Positions 41,746-49,922 of a stretch of DNA of 64,000 bases are shown here, in pieces (the stretch's first letter is position 1; each line of letters opens with the position of its first letter). Both the position numbers and the translations under genes were made by a program. The DNA lies in contig NZ_JBCGDC010000025.1 in assembly GCF_042237075.1 (NCBI RefSeq), forward strand, positions 1 through 64,000. Direction: 5' to 3'. The DNA is from Polymorphospora lycopeni. Lineage in GTDB: Bacteria; Actinomycetota; Actinomycetes; Mycobacteriales; Micromonosporaceae. A model generated the notes under the pieces. That model did no database searches. It worked only from the letters and a program-made list of their open reading frames with translations, and was not told the DNA's origin.

Positions 41746-42654
41746 ATGCGGCACGGCAAGTACCCGTTCGTCATAGGGTTCCTTCTGGCACCCGTGACGC
41801 TGTACGTCGTTTTCGTCATCGCGCCGTACGCGCAGGCGTTCTACATGGCGGCGACCAACTGGCGCGGCCTGTCGCCGGGACAGTTCGTCGGGTTCGAAAA
41901 CTTCGAGCGTCTGTTCCAGGACGACGTTTTCTGGAAGGCGTTGCAGCACCACGGCGTTCTGCTGCTTGCCCTGCCGCTGCTCACGATCGCGATCGCCCTG
42001 TTCCTGGCGTTCATGCTGAACGTCGGCGGCGGGGCGAAGCAGGGGGTCATGGTCGGGGTCCGGGGGTCGAAGTTCTACCGGGTGGTGTTCTTCCTCCCCC
42101 AGGTCCTGGCCGTGGCCATCCTCGGTGTGCTGTTCCAGGCGGTGTACCGCGCCGACGAGTCGGGTCTGATCAACGGTCTGCTCGGCGGCCTCGGCATGGA
42201 ACCGCTCGGCTTCCTGATCAATCCCGACATCGCCCTGTGGTCGATCATCGGGGTGCTGGTCTGGCAGGCCGTCGGCTTCTACGTCGTACTGTTCTCCGCC
42301 GGGATGGCGTCGATCCCGAAGGACATCTACGAGGCGGCGATGCTCGACGGCGCCTCCCGGGTCGGCCTGTTCTTCCGGGTCACCATCCCGCTGCTGTGGG
42401 ACACGCTCCAGGTCGCCTGGGTCTATCTGGGCATCATGGCGTTCGACGCGTTCGCGATCGTCTGGACGCTCTCGGTCGACCAGGGCGGCCCGGACGGGTC
42501 GACCACGGTGCTCGGCGCCGAGATCTACCGGAACGCGTTCGTCTTCTCGAAGTACGGCTACGCCTCGGCGATGGGCGTCGCGCTGTTCTTCCTGACGCTC
42601 ACCTTCGCCGCGCTGAGCCTGCGGGTCAGCCGGCGCGAATCCGTCGAGATGTGA
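41746..42654 (+). CDS. ngcF: NgcF-type sugar ABC permease (copy 2)
   Basis: A 302-residue MalF-type permease, the same length as copy 1, opening MRHGKYPFVIGFLLAPVTLYVVFVIAPYAQAF. The EAA loop DIYEAAMLDGASRVGLFFRVTIPLL is nearly the same as in copy 1. It lies 16 bp after ngcE2, with GGAGTACCGGGG upstream and no hairpin, unlike operon 1. Confidence 0.88.
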   Translation: MRHGKYPFVIGFLLAPVTLYVVFVIAPYAQAFYMAATNWRGLSPGQFVGFENFERLFQDDVFWKALQHHGVLLLALPLLTIAIALFLAFMLNVGGGAKQGVMVGVRGSKFYRVVFFLPQVLAVAILGVLFQAVYRADESGLINGLLGGLGMEPLGFLINPDIALWSIIGVLVWQAVGFYVVLFSAGMASIPKDIYEAAMLDGASRVGLFFRVTIPLLWDTLQVAWVYLGIMAFDAFAIVWTLSVDQGGPDGSTTVLGAEIYRNAFVFSKYGYASAMGVALFFLTLTFAALSLRVSRRESVEM

Positions 42655-42667
42655 GGGAGGTCGGACG

Positions 42668-43594
42668 ATGACCATCGGTACTGACAAACCCGCCCCGGTC
42701 CAGCCCGCCCCGCCTCCGTCCCGGGGGGCGCGGCGGCACGGCCGGGAGGGCACCAAACGCGAGGTCGGCCTGCTGTCCTCGGTCGGACACATCTTCCTGG
42801 TGGTGTGGGCGGCGCTGGTGATCCTGCCGCTGCTGTGGACCTTCCTCGCGTCGTTCAAGAACAACGAAGAGATCTTCGGCAACGCCTGGTCGCTGCCGGG
42901 TGCGCTGCGGTTCGAGAACTGGGCCCGCGCCTGGGAAGAGGCGCACGTCGGCCAGTACTTCCTGAACAGCGTCTTCGTCGTCGGGGTGAGCACCTTCGGC
43001 ACGATGCTGCTCGGTTCGATGGCCGCGTACGTCCTGGCCCGTTACAAGTTCTTCGGCAACCGGGCGATCTACTACCTGTTCGTCTCGGGGCTGGCGTTCC
43101 CGGTGTTCCTGGCCCTGGTGCCGCTGTTCTTCGTGGTCCGCAACCTGGGCCTGTTCAACACCCACACCGGGCTGATCCTGGTCTACATCTCGTATTCGCT
43201 GCCGTTCACGGTGTTCTTCCTGGCGGCGTTCTTCAAGACGTTGCCGAACTCGGTGGCCGAGGCGGCGATGATCGACGGCTGCTCGCATACCCGGCTGTTC
43301 TTCCGGGTGATGATGCCGATGGCGAAGCCGGGCCTGATCAGCATCACCATCTTCAACATCATCGGGCAGTGGAACCAGTACATCCTGCCGCTGGCGATCA
43401 TTCCCGGCACCGATGTCGAGGACAAGTGGGTGCTGACCCAGGGCATCGCCAACATCAACACCTCGGCCGGCTTCAACGCCGACTGGGGCGGCCTGTTCGC
43501 CGCGCTGACCATGGCGATCCTGCCGATGATCATCATATACGCCATCTTCCAACGCCAGATCCAGTCCGGCCTCACCGCCGGCGCCGTCAAGTAG
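42668..43594 (+). CDS. ngcG: NgcG-type sugar ABC permease (copy 2)
   Basis: A 308-residue MalG-type permease with six helices and EAA loop NSVAEAAMIDGCSHTRLFFRVMMPM. The 35-residue N-terminal tail is basic and Pro-rich. GGGAGG lies upstream of ATG 42668. It closes the second amino-sugar operon and is followed by palindromic repeat A3. Confidence 0.88.
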   Translation: MTIGTDKPAPVQPAPPPSRGARRHGREGTKREVGLLSSVGHIFLVVWAALVILPLLWTFLASFKNNEEIFGNAWSLPGALRFENWARAWEEAHVGQYFLNSVFVVGVSTFGTMLLGSMAAYVLARYKFFGNRAIYYLFVSGLAFPVFLALVPLFFVVRNLGLFNTHTGLILVYISYSLPFTVFFLAAFFKTLPNSVAEAAMIDGCSHTRLFFRVMMPMAKPGLISITIFNIIGQWNQYILPLAIIPGTDVEDKWVLTQGIANINTSAGFNADWGGLFAALTMAILPMIIIYAIFQRQIQSGLTAGAVK

Positions 43595-43601
43595 TTCCCC
43601 G

Positions 43602-43659
43602 CGATCTTGCACTTGTCGCCCGACAAATCCGACGAACAGGGGAGATAACCGCAAGATCG
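43602..43659 (+). repeat. 58-bp palindromic repeat, GATCTTGC type (A3), intergenic
   Basis: CGATCTTGCACTTGTC at 43602 and GATAACCGCAAGATCG ending at 43659 enclose GCCCGACAAATCCGACGAAC-like core. It has the same length and arms as A1 and A2 but lies between ngcG2 and the polymerase gene, the only intergenic member of the three. Confidence 0.85.
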
Positions 43660-43710
43660 CGAGAGCCCGGGATGGCGAGAGTTGTCGCAGGTGGGCGGCA
43701 CAATGAGGCC

Positions 43711-45423
43711 ATGCTGGTGGCGGTCGTACCCGACGGCCCCGACGCCGGACCCGGCGTCGGGGCCGTCAGGGCTGGGCGGCTGCTCCGGCTCGACCACGCC
43801 GGGCGGCCCGACGGGGCGCCGGAAACCGTCACCGACCTCGCCGCCGCAGTCGCCGACCTGGAGAAACGGCACCGGCCCCGGTGGCTGTGGCCGTCGACCG
43901 CGACCGCCTACCCACCGCTGCTGCACGCCGGCATCCGCGTCGACCGCTGCCACGACGTCGAGCTGACCGAGGCGCTGCTGCTCGGCCACGCCGGCCGCTG
44001 GGGCGAGCCGCGCGCCCTGCCCGCCGCCCTGGCCCGGATCACCGGGGCGCCGGTGCCGCCCGACCCGCCGCCCCGGCCCGCCGCACCGCCCGGCGACCTG
44101 CAGGGCACCCTGTTCGAGACCGCCGCCGCACCACCGGCCACGCCCGGCTCCGACCAGCTCCGGGCCCTGACCGACGTGTACGCCGACCAGCGGCGCCGGA
44201 TCGCCGGCACCGACTCGCCCGGCCGGTTCCGGCTGCTGGTCGCCGCCGAGTCGGCCGGTGCCCTGATCGCCGCCGAGATGGGCGCCGACGGCCTGCCGTG
44301 GCGGGCCGACGTACACGACGAACTGCTGGTGGAACTGCTCGGCGAACCGTCCCGGGTCGGTGGGCCGCCCCGCCGGCTGGTCGAGCTGAACGCGCGGATC
44401 GCCGACGCGTTCGGCGTACGGCAGTTGCACGCCGAGTCGCCGGCCGAGGTGCTGCGCGCCTTCGCCCGCGCCGGCATCGACGTGCCGAACACCCGGGCCT
44501 GGGTGCTGCGCGGCGTCGACCACCCGGCCGTGCCGCTGCTGCTGGAGTTCAAGGAGCTGTACCGGATCTGGACCGCGCACGGCTGGGCGTGGTGCGACAC
44601 CTGGGTGCGCGACGGTCGGTTCCGCCCCGAATACGTGCCGGGCGGGGTCGTCTCCGGCCGTTGGGCCACCCGGGGCGGCGGTGCCCTGCAGATCCCGAAG
44701 GTGGTCCGGCGGGCCGTGCGCGCCGATCCCGGCTGGCGCCTCGTGGTCGCCGACGCCGGCCAGTTGGAGCCGAGGGTGCTCGCCGCGGTCTCCGGCGACG
44801 CCCGGCTGGCCGCCGCCGGGCAGGCCGCCGACCTCTACGCGGCCCTGGCCCACGACTCGTTCGGCGGTGACCGGGCGAAGGCGAAGCTGGCCCTGCTCGG
44901 CGCCATGTACGGCCAGACCGGCGGCATGGCGGCTCCGGCGCTCGCCGTACTGCGGCGCAGTTATCCGCTGGCCTACGACCACGTCGAGTCGGCGGCCCGG
45001 ACCGGGGAGGCCGGCGGGCTGGTCCGGTCGTGGCTGGGGCGTACCTGCCCGCCGGCGTCGGTGGTGATCCGCGACGAGGACGGGTTCGACGCGTTCGACG
45101 CACCGGCCGACCCGGTCCGGCCCCGGTCGGCGGACCGGGCCCGGGGCCGGTTCACCCGCAACTTCGTCATCCAGGCGACGGCCGCCGAGTGGGCGCTGAC
45201 GATGCTGGCCACGCTGCGCGGCGAGTTGGCCGCGACCCCGGCCCGGCTGGTGTTCTTCCAGCACGACGAAGTGCTGGTGCACTGCCCGGCGGGGGACGCC
45301 GACCGGGTCGCCGCGCTGGTCCGGGCGGCCGGGGTCCGGGCCACCCGGCTGCTCTTCGGCGACACCCCGGTGCGGTTCCCGCTCGACCTGTCCGTCGTGG
45401 AGTGCTACGCCGACGCGAAGTAG
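43711..45423 (+). CDS. Family-A (PolA-like) DNA polymerase
   Basis: A 570-residue protein of the type annotated in actinobacteria as bifunctional 3'-5' exonuclease/DNA polymerase. Motif A is ADAGQLEPRVLAA, motif B KLALLGAMYGQTGG, motif C FFQHDEVLVHCP, so the polymerase core is complete. The N-terminal ~200 residues are a degenerate exonuclease-like domain, and there is no 5'-3' nuclease domain. It is therefore distinct from housekeeping PolA and probably serves repair. ATG 43711 is chosen because CACAAT lies 6 nt upstream; ATG 43672 is in frame but would start inside the repeat-proximal leader. Confidence 0.85.
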   Translation: MLVAVVPDGPDAGPGVGAVRAGRLLRLDHAGRPDGAPETVTDLAAAVADLEKRHRPRWLWPSTATAYPPLLHAGIRVDRCHDVELTEALLLGHAGRWGEPRALPAALARITGAPVPPDPPPRPAAPPGDLQGTLFETAAAPPATPGSDQLRALTDVYADQRRRIAGTDSPGRFRLLVAAESAGALIAAEMGADGLPWRADVHDELLVELLGEPSRVGGPPRRLVELNARIADAFGVRQLHAESPAEVLRAFARAGIDVPNTRAWVLRGVDHPAVPLLLEFKELYRIWTAHGWAWCDTWVRDGRFRPEYVPGGVVSGRWATRGGGALQIPKVVRRAVRADPGWRLVVADAGQLEPRVLAAVSGDARLAAAGQAADLYAALAHDSFGGDRAKAKLALLGAMYGQTGGMAAPALAVLRRSYPLAYDHVESAARTGEAGGLVRSWLGRTCPPASVVIRDEDGFDAFDAPADPVRPRSADRARGRFTRNFVIQATAAEWALTMLATLRGELAATPARLVFFQHDEVLVHCPAGDADRVAALVRAAGVRATRLLFGDTPVRFPLDLSVVECYADAK

Positions 45424-45645
45424 CGACGCCGCGTACGCCCGGAAGTCGGCACGCCCGGGCGGCGACACCGTGGGCGCGGCGGATCGTTGGTCCGTTGTGC
45501 GTTCCACGGGGGTGGTCGCCCGGCGTGGAGCGCCGCGGCCGTCCCCGGACCGGCGGAGCCGGTCCCGATCGAACAGATACACCTCCCGGGCGCGGCCGGC
45601 TGTCCCGGGCGGGGTGGTCGGTCACCGATGGTGGAGGTGACGTAG

Positions 45646-46257
45646 CTGAATCGCACCGCAGGACTGATAATCGCCGCGGGCGGGGGGCGCCGGATCGGCG
45701 GCCCGGAGGCGTTGTTGCACCAGGGCGACAAGTCGCTGGTGGACCAGATGTTGGAGACCGTACGTGACGGCGGGTGTGCGCCGGTGGTCGTGGTACTCGG
45801 CGCGGCGGCGCACCGGGTACGCAAGACCGCCGGGCTGACCGGCGCCAAGGTGGTCGTGAACCGCAAGTGGGGGACCGGGGTCGGCTCGTCGATGCGGGCG
45901 GGGCTGGACGCGCTGGCCGACGACGACGTCGAGGCGGTCGTGGTGGTGCCGGTGGACATGCCGGGCGTCACCGCCGACGCGGTACGGCGGGTGGCGGCGC
46001 TGCCGTACCCGGACGTGCTGGTCTGTGCCACGTACGAGGGCCTGCGCAGCTATCCGATGCTGTTCGGGCGGCGGCACTGGCCGGGCATCGCGTCGCTGAC
46101 CAACGCGGACGTCGGCGCGCGGGCCTACCTGCTGGCGCACAAGGACGACATCGTCGAGATCTCCTGTGACGGGATCGCCGACGGTGCGCGGGTCGACTCG
46201 CCGGAACTGGTCGAGGCGTGGGGGTTGACGGTGCCGGCCCAGCGCGAGGGGGACTGA
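45646..46257 (+). CDS. MobA-like nucleotidyltransferase with CTG start
   Basis: A 203-residue NTP-transferase. The nucleotide-binding signature GLIIAAGGGRRIGGPEAL occurs at residues 6-23, then VVVLGAAAHRVRK and VVVPVDMPGVTADAVRRV. It resembles the MocA/MobA group that transfers CMP or GMP to molybdopterin. In this frame the codon before CTG 45646 is TAG, and no ATG, GTG or TTG precedes the signature. GGAGGTGA (45632-45639) lies 6 nt upstream of the CTG, so CTG initiation is the only way to keep the essential N terminus. Confidence 0.8.
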   Translation: MNRTAGLIIAAGGGRRIGGPEALLHQGDKSLVDQMLETVRDGGCAPVVVVLGAAAHRVRKTAGLTGAKVVVNRKWGTGVGSSMRAGLDALADDDVEAVVVVPVDMPGVTADAVRRVAALPYPDVLVCATYEGLRSYPMLFGRRHWPGIASLTNADVGARAYLLAHKDDIVEISCDGIADGARVDSPELVEAWGLTVPAQREGD

Positions 46258-46262
46258 CGCCG

Positions 46263-46296
46263 GGGGGCCGGGTCGCGTGTGCGCGGCCCGGCCCCC
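46263..46296. terminator. Bidirectional terminator hairpin
   Basis: GGGGGCCGGG (46263-46272) pairs perfectly with CCCGGCCCCC (46287-46296); the 14-nt loop can pair further (CGCG/CGCG). It lies 5 bp after the transferase stop and 15 bp before the stop of the convergent membrane gene. Confidence 0.8.
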
Positions 46297-46311
46297 TCGG
46301 CCGTCCGATCT

Positions 46312-47121
46312 TCAGATCTCGATGTCGAATCTGCGCAGCACGGCCGGGGCGATCAGGCCGGCGGCGGCGAGCAGGGAGATGACGGTGAAGACGCCGCGCA
46401 GCACCACGGTCTCGACCTTGCTGCCGGCCTTGATGGCGATCTTGTCGGGGAGGCTGATCATCCGCCACATCCGCCGCTTGATCGGGATCGGCCACAGGAT
46501 CGGCACCCCGCTGCGGGTGATCATGTCGCCGAGGATGTGGACGAAACAGCCCACCCCGACGGCCAGGCCGATCATCGGATAGCCGCGGTCGCCGGGCAGG
46601 TTGAGGAAGGTGAAGTAGGCGGCGGCGGCCGACACGAGGGTGACGATGACCCAGCCGGCGCGCTTGGCCCACTCGTCGAACAGGCCGCGCAGCGCCAGGC
46701 CGATCATGAAGAAGAGGATGCCGATGACGGCCCACTTGCCGTACGCGGCGCACAGCGCCGTCGTTCCCCAGCCGACCAGCACGGTGAACGGGATGGTGTG
46801 GGTCAGGGTCCGGTGGCCGTTGTTGCGGTGCGGGTCCTTGCTGAGCTTGGTGGCGTGGTAGACGCCGAGTGAGATCTTCTCGACCACCTCGGCGATGAAG
46901 AGCGAGACCACCCCGAAGGTCTTGGCCACGGTGGCGCCGCCCTGGTTGCGGGTGACCTTGCCGGACAGGTCGAGGTCGGGGAAGAGTGCCGCACCGGCGC
47001 AGACCGCGGTACCGACGGCGATGGCCAGCGGTGACTGTTCGTAGTCGGCGAACTGGTGCAGGGCCCAGGAACCCGCCAGCCAGACGGTGGCGCCCGAAAG
47101 CGCGTGCGATGGCCCCATCAT
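46312..47121 (-). CDS. YdjM-like membrane-bound metal-dependent hydrolase
   Basis: A 269-residue DUF457/YdjM-family membrane protein. Conserved elements are the N-terminal GPSHALSG, ALFPDLD, NNGHRTLTHTIPF and HILGDMITRSGVPILWPI; the His and Asp residues are putative metal ligands. About six helices surround them. In E. coli YdjM is LexA-regulated; no LexA site is obvious here. GGGGAGGG precedes the ATG at 47121. The gene shares its upstream region with the histidine kinase. Confidence 0.85.
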   Translation of the reverse strand: MMGPSHALSGATVWLAGSWALHQFADYEQSPLAIAVGTAVCAGAALFPDLDLSGKVTRNQGGATVAKTFGVVSLFIAEVVEKISLGVYHATKLSKDPHRNNGHRTLTHTIPFTVLVGWGTTALCAAYGKWAVIGILFFMIGLALRGLFDEWAKRAGWVIVTLVSAAAAYFTFLNLPGDRGYPMIGLAVGVGCFVHILGDMITRSGVPILWPIPIKRRMWRMISLPDKIAIKAGSKVETVVLRGVFTVISLLAAAGLIAPAVLRRFDIEI

Positions 47122-47158
47122 GGTCGTGCACCCTCCCCAGGGTTGGTCTGCGAGCGCC

Positions 47159-47210
47159 CCACTGTGTCAAACACGAGATCACCGTTCAAACACCTGTCCG
47201 TCTACAGTGG
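47159..47210. promoter_or_regulatory. Candidate control region between ydjM-like and kinase genes
   Basis: TCAAACAC occurs twice (47167-47174 and 47186-47193), 19 bp apart, inside an inverted pair CCACTGT (47159) and ACAGTGG (47210). It is the least GC-rich part of the 332-bp gap between the divergent genes. The remainder of the gap (47211-47453) shows no gene or repeat. Confidence 0.4.
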
Positions 47211-47453
47211 ATTCGAAGGGTGCGGTGCCGGGCCGGCGCGACCCGGCCGGCCCGGGGCAGCGGCAGCTCAGGTCGGGTGGACCCGCGGCCGCCACCGCTC
47301 CGCCGCCGGCCGTGCGGCGACCGGCGGCACCGCTGCTGCGCGTGTCGTGTACGCCCCCCGGGGTAGCCGGCGGCGGGCCTACGCCCCGCGTCGTACGTCC
47401 GCCGCGCCGGGGCGCCGACGCCGGTGCCGGCCCCGGTGGCATACCGTCGACAG

Positions 47454-48674
47454 GTGCGGGACGACGGCGCCGGGTGGCTGCCCTGGCTGGTGGAGGAGGC
47501 GCCGTGGAAGCCTGCTCCCGGGCGCTGGCGCCGGCACGTGATCCTCGCCGGCGTGCTCGCGGCGATCCAGGTCATCGGCGCCGTCGCCGCCAAGGCCGAG
47601 CCGCCCGCCGCCCGCCCGCTCGACGTCGCCGGGGTCCTGCTGCTGGTCGCCGGGCCGGCCGCCCTGATCGCCCGGCACCGCTTCCCGGCCGCCGTACTCG
47701 CCGTCAACCTGGCGGTGGCGGTTGCCTACCCACTGGCCGGCTATCCCCGGGCACCGTTCTTCCTCGCCGCGACCGTCGCCCTGTTCACCGCCGTGGTGGC
47801 CGGCCGCCGCACCGCCGCCTGGGTGCTGGTGCAGGTCGCCTACCTCGCCTATCTCGGCATCGGATGGTTCTGCGCGAACCGGCTCGGACTGCCGGCGAGC
47901 GCCCGCCCGGAGGTGCACGAGGCGGTCGTGGTCGCACTGTGGATCCTGGTGGTGTTCGTGCTCGCCGAGGCGGCCCGCATCCGGGGCCAGCACTACGCCG
48001 AGATCACCCGGACCCGCGTCGAGCAGGCCCGCGCCCGGGCCGAGCAGGAACGCCGGCAGGCCAGCGAGGAGCGGCTGCGGATCGCCCGGGAACTGCACGA
48101 CGTGCTCGGCCACCACCTGTCACTGATCAACGTGCAGGCCGGGGTCGGTCTGCACCTGATGGACAGCCGGCCCGAGCAGGCCCGCGAGGCGCTCACCGCG
48201 ATCCGGACCGCCAGCGCCGAGGCCCTTCGCGAGGTACGCGGCGTCCTCGGCGTGCTGCGGCCGGAGCAGGAGGCGGCGCCTCGGGCGCCGGCGCCGACCC
48301 TCGACCGGCTCGCCGAACTGACCGCCGACGCCGGCATCCCCGTACGGACCCGGGTCCGGGGCACCGCCCGGCCGCTGCCCGCCGAGGTGGACCGGGCCGG
48401 CTACCGGATCGTGCAGGAGGCGCTGACCAACGTGCGCCGGCACGCCGGCCCGGCCGCGACCGCCCTGGTGACCATCGGGTACGACGACGACGCCCTCGCC
48501 GTACGGGTCGACGACGACGGCCGGGGCGCCGCGGCACCGGTCGACGAGGCCGGCAACGGCATCGCCGGGATGTGGGCCCGGGCGGCGGCCCTGGGCGGCA
48601 CGCTGACCGCCGGGCCGCTGGACGGGGGCGGGTTCCGGGTCGACGCCCGGCTGCCGACGGGCGACGAGTCGTGA
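47454..48674 (+). CDS. NarL-type sensor histidine kinase
   Basis: A 406-residue kinase. About five helices span residues 25-175 (the membrane sensor). The HisKA_3 dimerisation domain holds the phospho-accepting His in RIARELHDVLGHHLSLIN. The HATPase domain has N-box QEALTNVRRHA, G1 VDDDGRG and GNGIAGMWARAAALGG. GTG 47454 lies 6 nt after TACCGT, a leaderless arrangement. The response regulator follows by 13 bp, forming a complete two-component pair; the stimulus is unknown. Confidence 0.9.
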   Translation: MRDDGAGWLPWLVEEAPWKPAPGRWRRHVILAGVLAAIQVIGAVAAKAEPPAARPLDVAGVLLLVAGPAALIARHRFPAAVLAVNLAVAVAYPLAGYPRAPFFLAATVALFTAVVAGRRTAAWVLVQVAYLAYLGIGWFCANRLGLPASARPEVHEAVVVALWILVVFVLAEAARIRGQHYAEITRTRVEQARARAEQERRQASEERLRIARELHDVLGHHLSLINVQAGVGLHLMDSRPEQAREALTAIRTASAEALREVRGVLGVLRPEQEAAPRAPAPTLDRLAELTADAGIPVRTRVRGTARPLPAEVDRAGYRIVQEALTNVRRHAGPAATALVTIGYDDDALAVRVDDDGRGAAAPVDEAGNGIAGMWARAAALGGTLTAGPLDGGGFRVDARLPTGDES

Positions 48675-48687
48675 GTAGGTGGATGTC

Positions 48688-49356
48688 GTGATCAAGGTGT
48701 TGCTCGCCGACGACCAGGCCCTGGTCCGGGCCGGATTCCGGGCGCTGCTCGACGCCGAGCCGGACATCACCGTCGTGGGTGAGGCCGCCGACGGCGCCGA
48801 GGCGGTCCGGCTCGCCGCGCAGACCCGGCCCGACGTGGTGCTGATGGACATCCGGATGCCGGGCGTCGACGGGCTGGAGGCGACCGGCCGGATCGTCGCC
48901 GACCCCGGCCTCGGCGCCACCCGCATCGTCATCCTCACCACGTTCGAGCTGGACGAGTACCTCTTCGAGGCGCTGCGGGTCGGGGCGTCCGGCTTCCTGG
49001 TCAAGGACACCGAGCCGGTCGAACTGCTGCGCGGTGTACGGGCGGTCGCGGCCGGTGACGGGCTGCTCTCGCCGCGGGTGACCCGGCGGGTGATCGCCGA
49101 GTTCGCCGGCCGGCAGCGACGACCGGCCGTCCCGTCGCCCGCCCTCGACCAGCTCACCGACCGGGAGCGGGAGGTCGTCGCCCTGGTCGGCGAGGGGCTG
49201 TCGAACGACGGCATCGCCGGCCGGTTGATGGTCAGCCCGGCGACGGCGAAGACGCACGTCAGCCGGGCGATGATCAAGCTCGGTGCGCGGGACCGGGCGC
49301 AGCTGGTCGTGTTCGCGTACGAGGCGGGGCTGGTCCGGCCCGGCTGGCTCACCTGA
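48688..49356 (+). CDS. NarL/LuxR-type response regulator
   Basis: A 222-residue regulator. The receiver domain has the acidic pair in LLADDQALV, the phosphorylated Asp in VVLMDIRMPGVDG, and the conserved Lys in FLVKDTEPVE. The C-terminal LuxR HTH contains LTDREREVVALVGEGLSNDGIAGRL and VSPATAKTHVSRAMIKLG. GTG 48688 has AGTAGGTGG upstream; GTG 48679 is an alternative. It should be phosphorylated by the adjacent kinase. Confidence 0.9.
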   Translation: MIKVLLADDQALVRAGFRALLDAEPDITVVGEAADGAEAVRLAAQTRPDVVLMDIRMPGVDGLEATGRIVADPGLGATRIVILTTFELDEYLFEALRVGASGFLVKDTEPVELLRGVRAVAAGDGLLSPRVTRRVIAEFAGRQRRPAVPSPALDQLTDREREVVALVGEGLSNDGIAGRLMVSPATAKTHVSRAMIKLGARDRAQLVVFAYEAGLVRPGWLT

Positions 49357-49499
49357 CTCCGGGCCGCCCCGGTACGGCCTGTCGCCGGCGGCGGTTCACC
49401 CGGCCGGGGTGATGCCGGGCCACCGGAGCGGCGGCGACACTGCGGCGGGAAGGCAGTGGGCGGCCGTCGGTGGCGCCGGAGCGTACGGGAGGCGGACTG

Positions 49500-49922
49500 T
49501 TGGGGGCGACCGAGGCGTTCTTCGAAGAACTCGGCCAGCGGGAAACCGGGGAGGTGCCGTCGTACGTCACCGGCACGATCCGATTCGACCTGCACCACGA
49601 CGAAGAGGTGGATGCCTGGAACGTCACGTTCAAGCGCGGCATCGTGTTCGTCTCGCGCCACATCTGCGGCGAGCCGGACTGCGTGGTGATCACCGACCGG
49701 GGGACCTTCGAGGGGATGACCACCGGGCAGATCAACGCCGCGGGCGCCGTACTCCGCAACGAGATCGTTTTCACCGGGCAGCTCACCCTGTTCCTCTATT
49801 TCCAACGGCTGCTGCCCGGCCCGCCCGGCAGCCACGACCCGCGCCCGCCCAGGGTCCGCGAGCTGCGCCCGCCCGCGACCGCGGAGCTGCGCACGGCCGC
49901 CGCCGGAAGGCCGAACCGATGA
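49500..49922 (+). CDS. SCP2-like sterol-carrier-fold protein
   Basis: A 140-residue protein with an SCP2-like domain: VTGTIRFDLHHDEEVDAWNVTFKRGIVFVS, then DRGTFEGMTTGQINAAGAVLRNEIVFTGQLTLFLYFQRLLP. The last 40 residues are Pro/Arg-rich. TTG 49500 has GGGAGG 7 nt upstream; GTG 49470 is possible. The stop overlaps the glycosidase start (ATGA), so the two are co-translated. A role in lipid binding is the family expectation, but the link to glucan metabolism is unexplained. Confidence 0.75.
   Translation: MGATEAFFEELGQRETGEVPSYVTGTIRFDLHHDEEVDAWNVTFKRGIVFVSRHICGEPDCVVITDRGTFEGMTTGQINAAGAVLRNEIVFTGQLTLFLYFQRLLPGPPGSHDPRPPRVRELRPPATAELRTAAAGRPNR

Noticed and set aside
39705..41819. A 704-codon open frame on the minus strand across the SIS and ngcE2 genes, and similar long antisense frames (for example 21819-23885, 43183-45582, 48120-49835)
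   Set aside because: High GC removes stop codons from antisense frames. These translate to Arg/Gly/Val-rich sequence without domains, while the plus-strand frames carry clear families.
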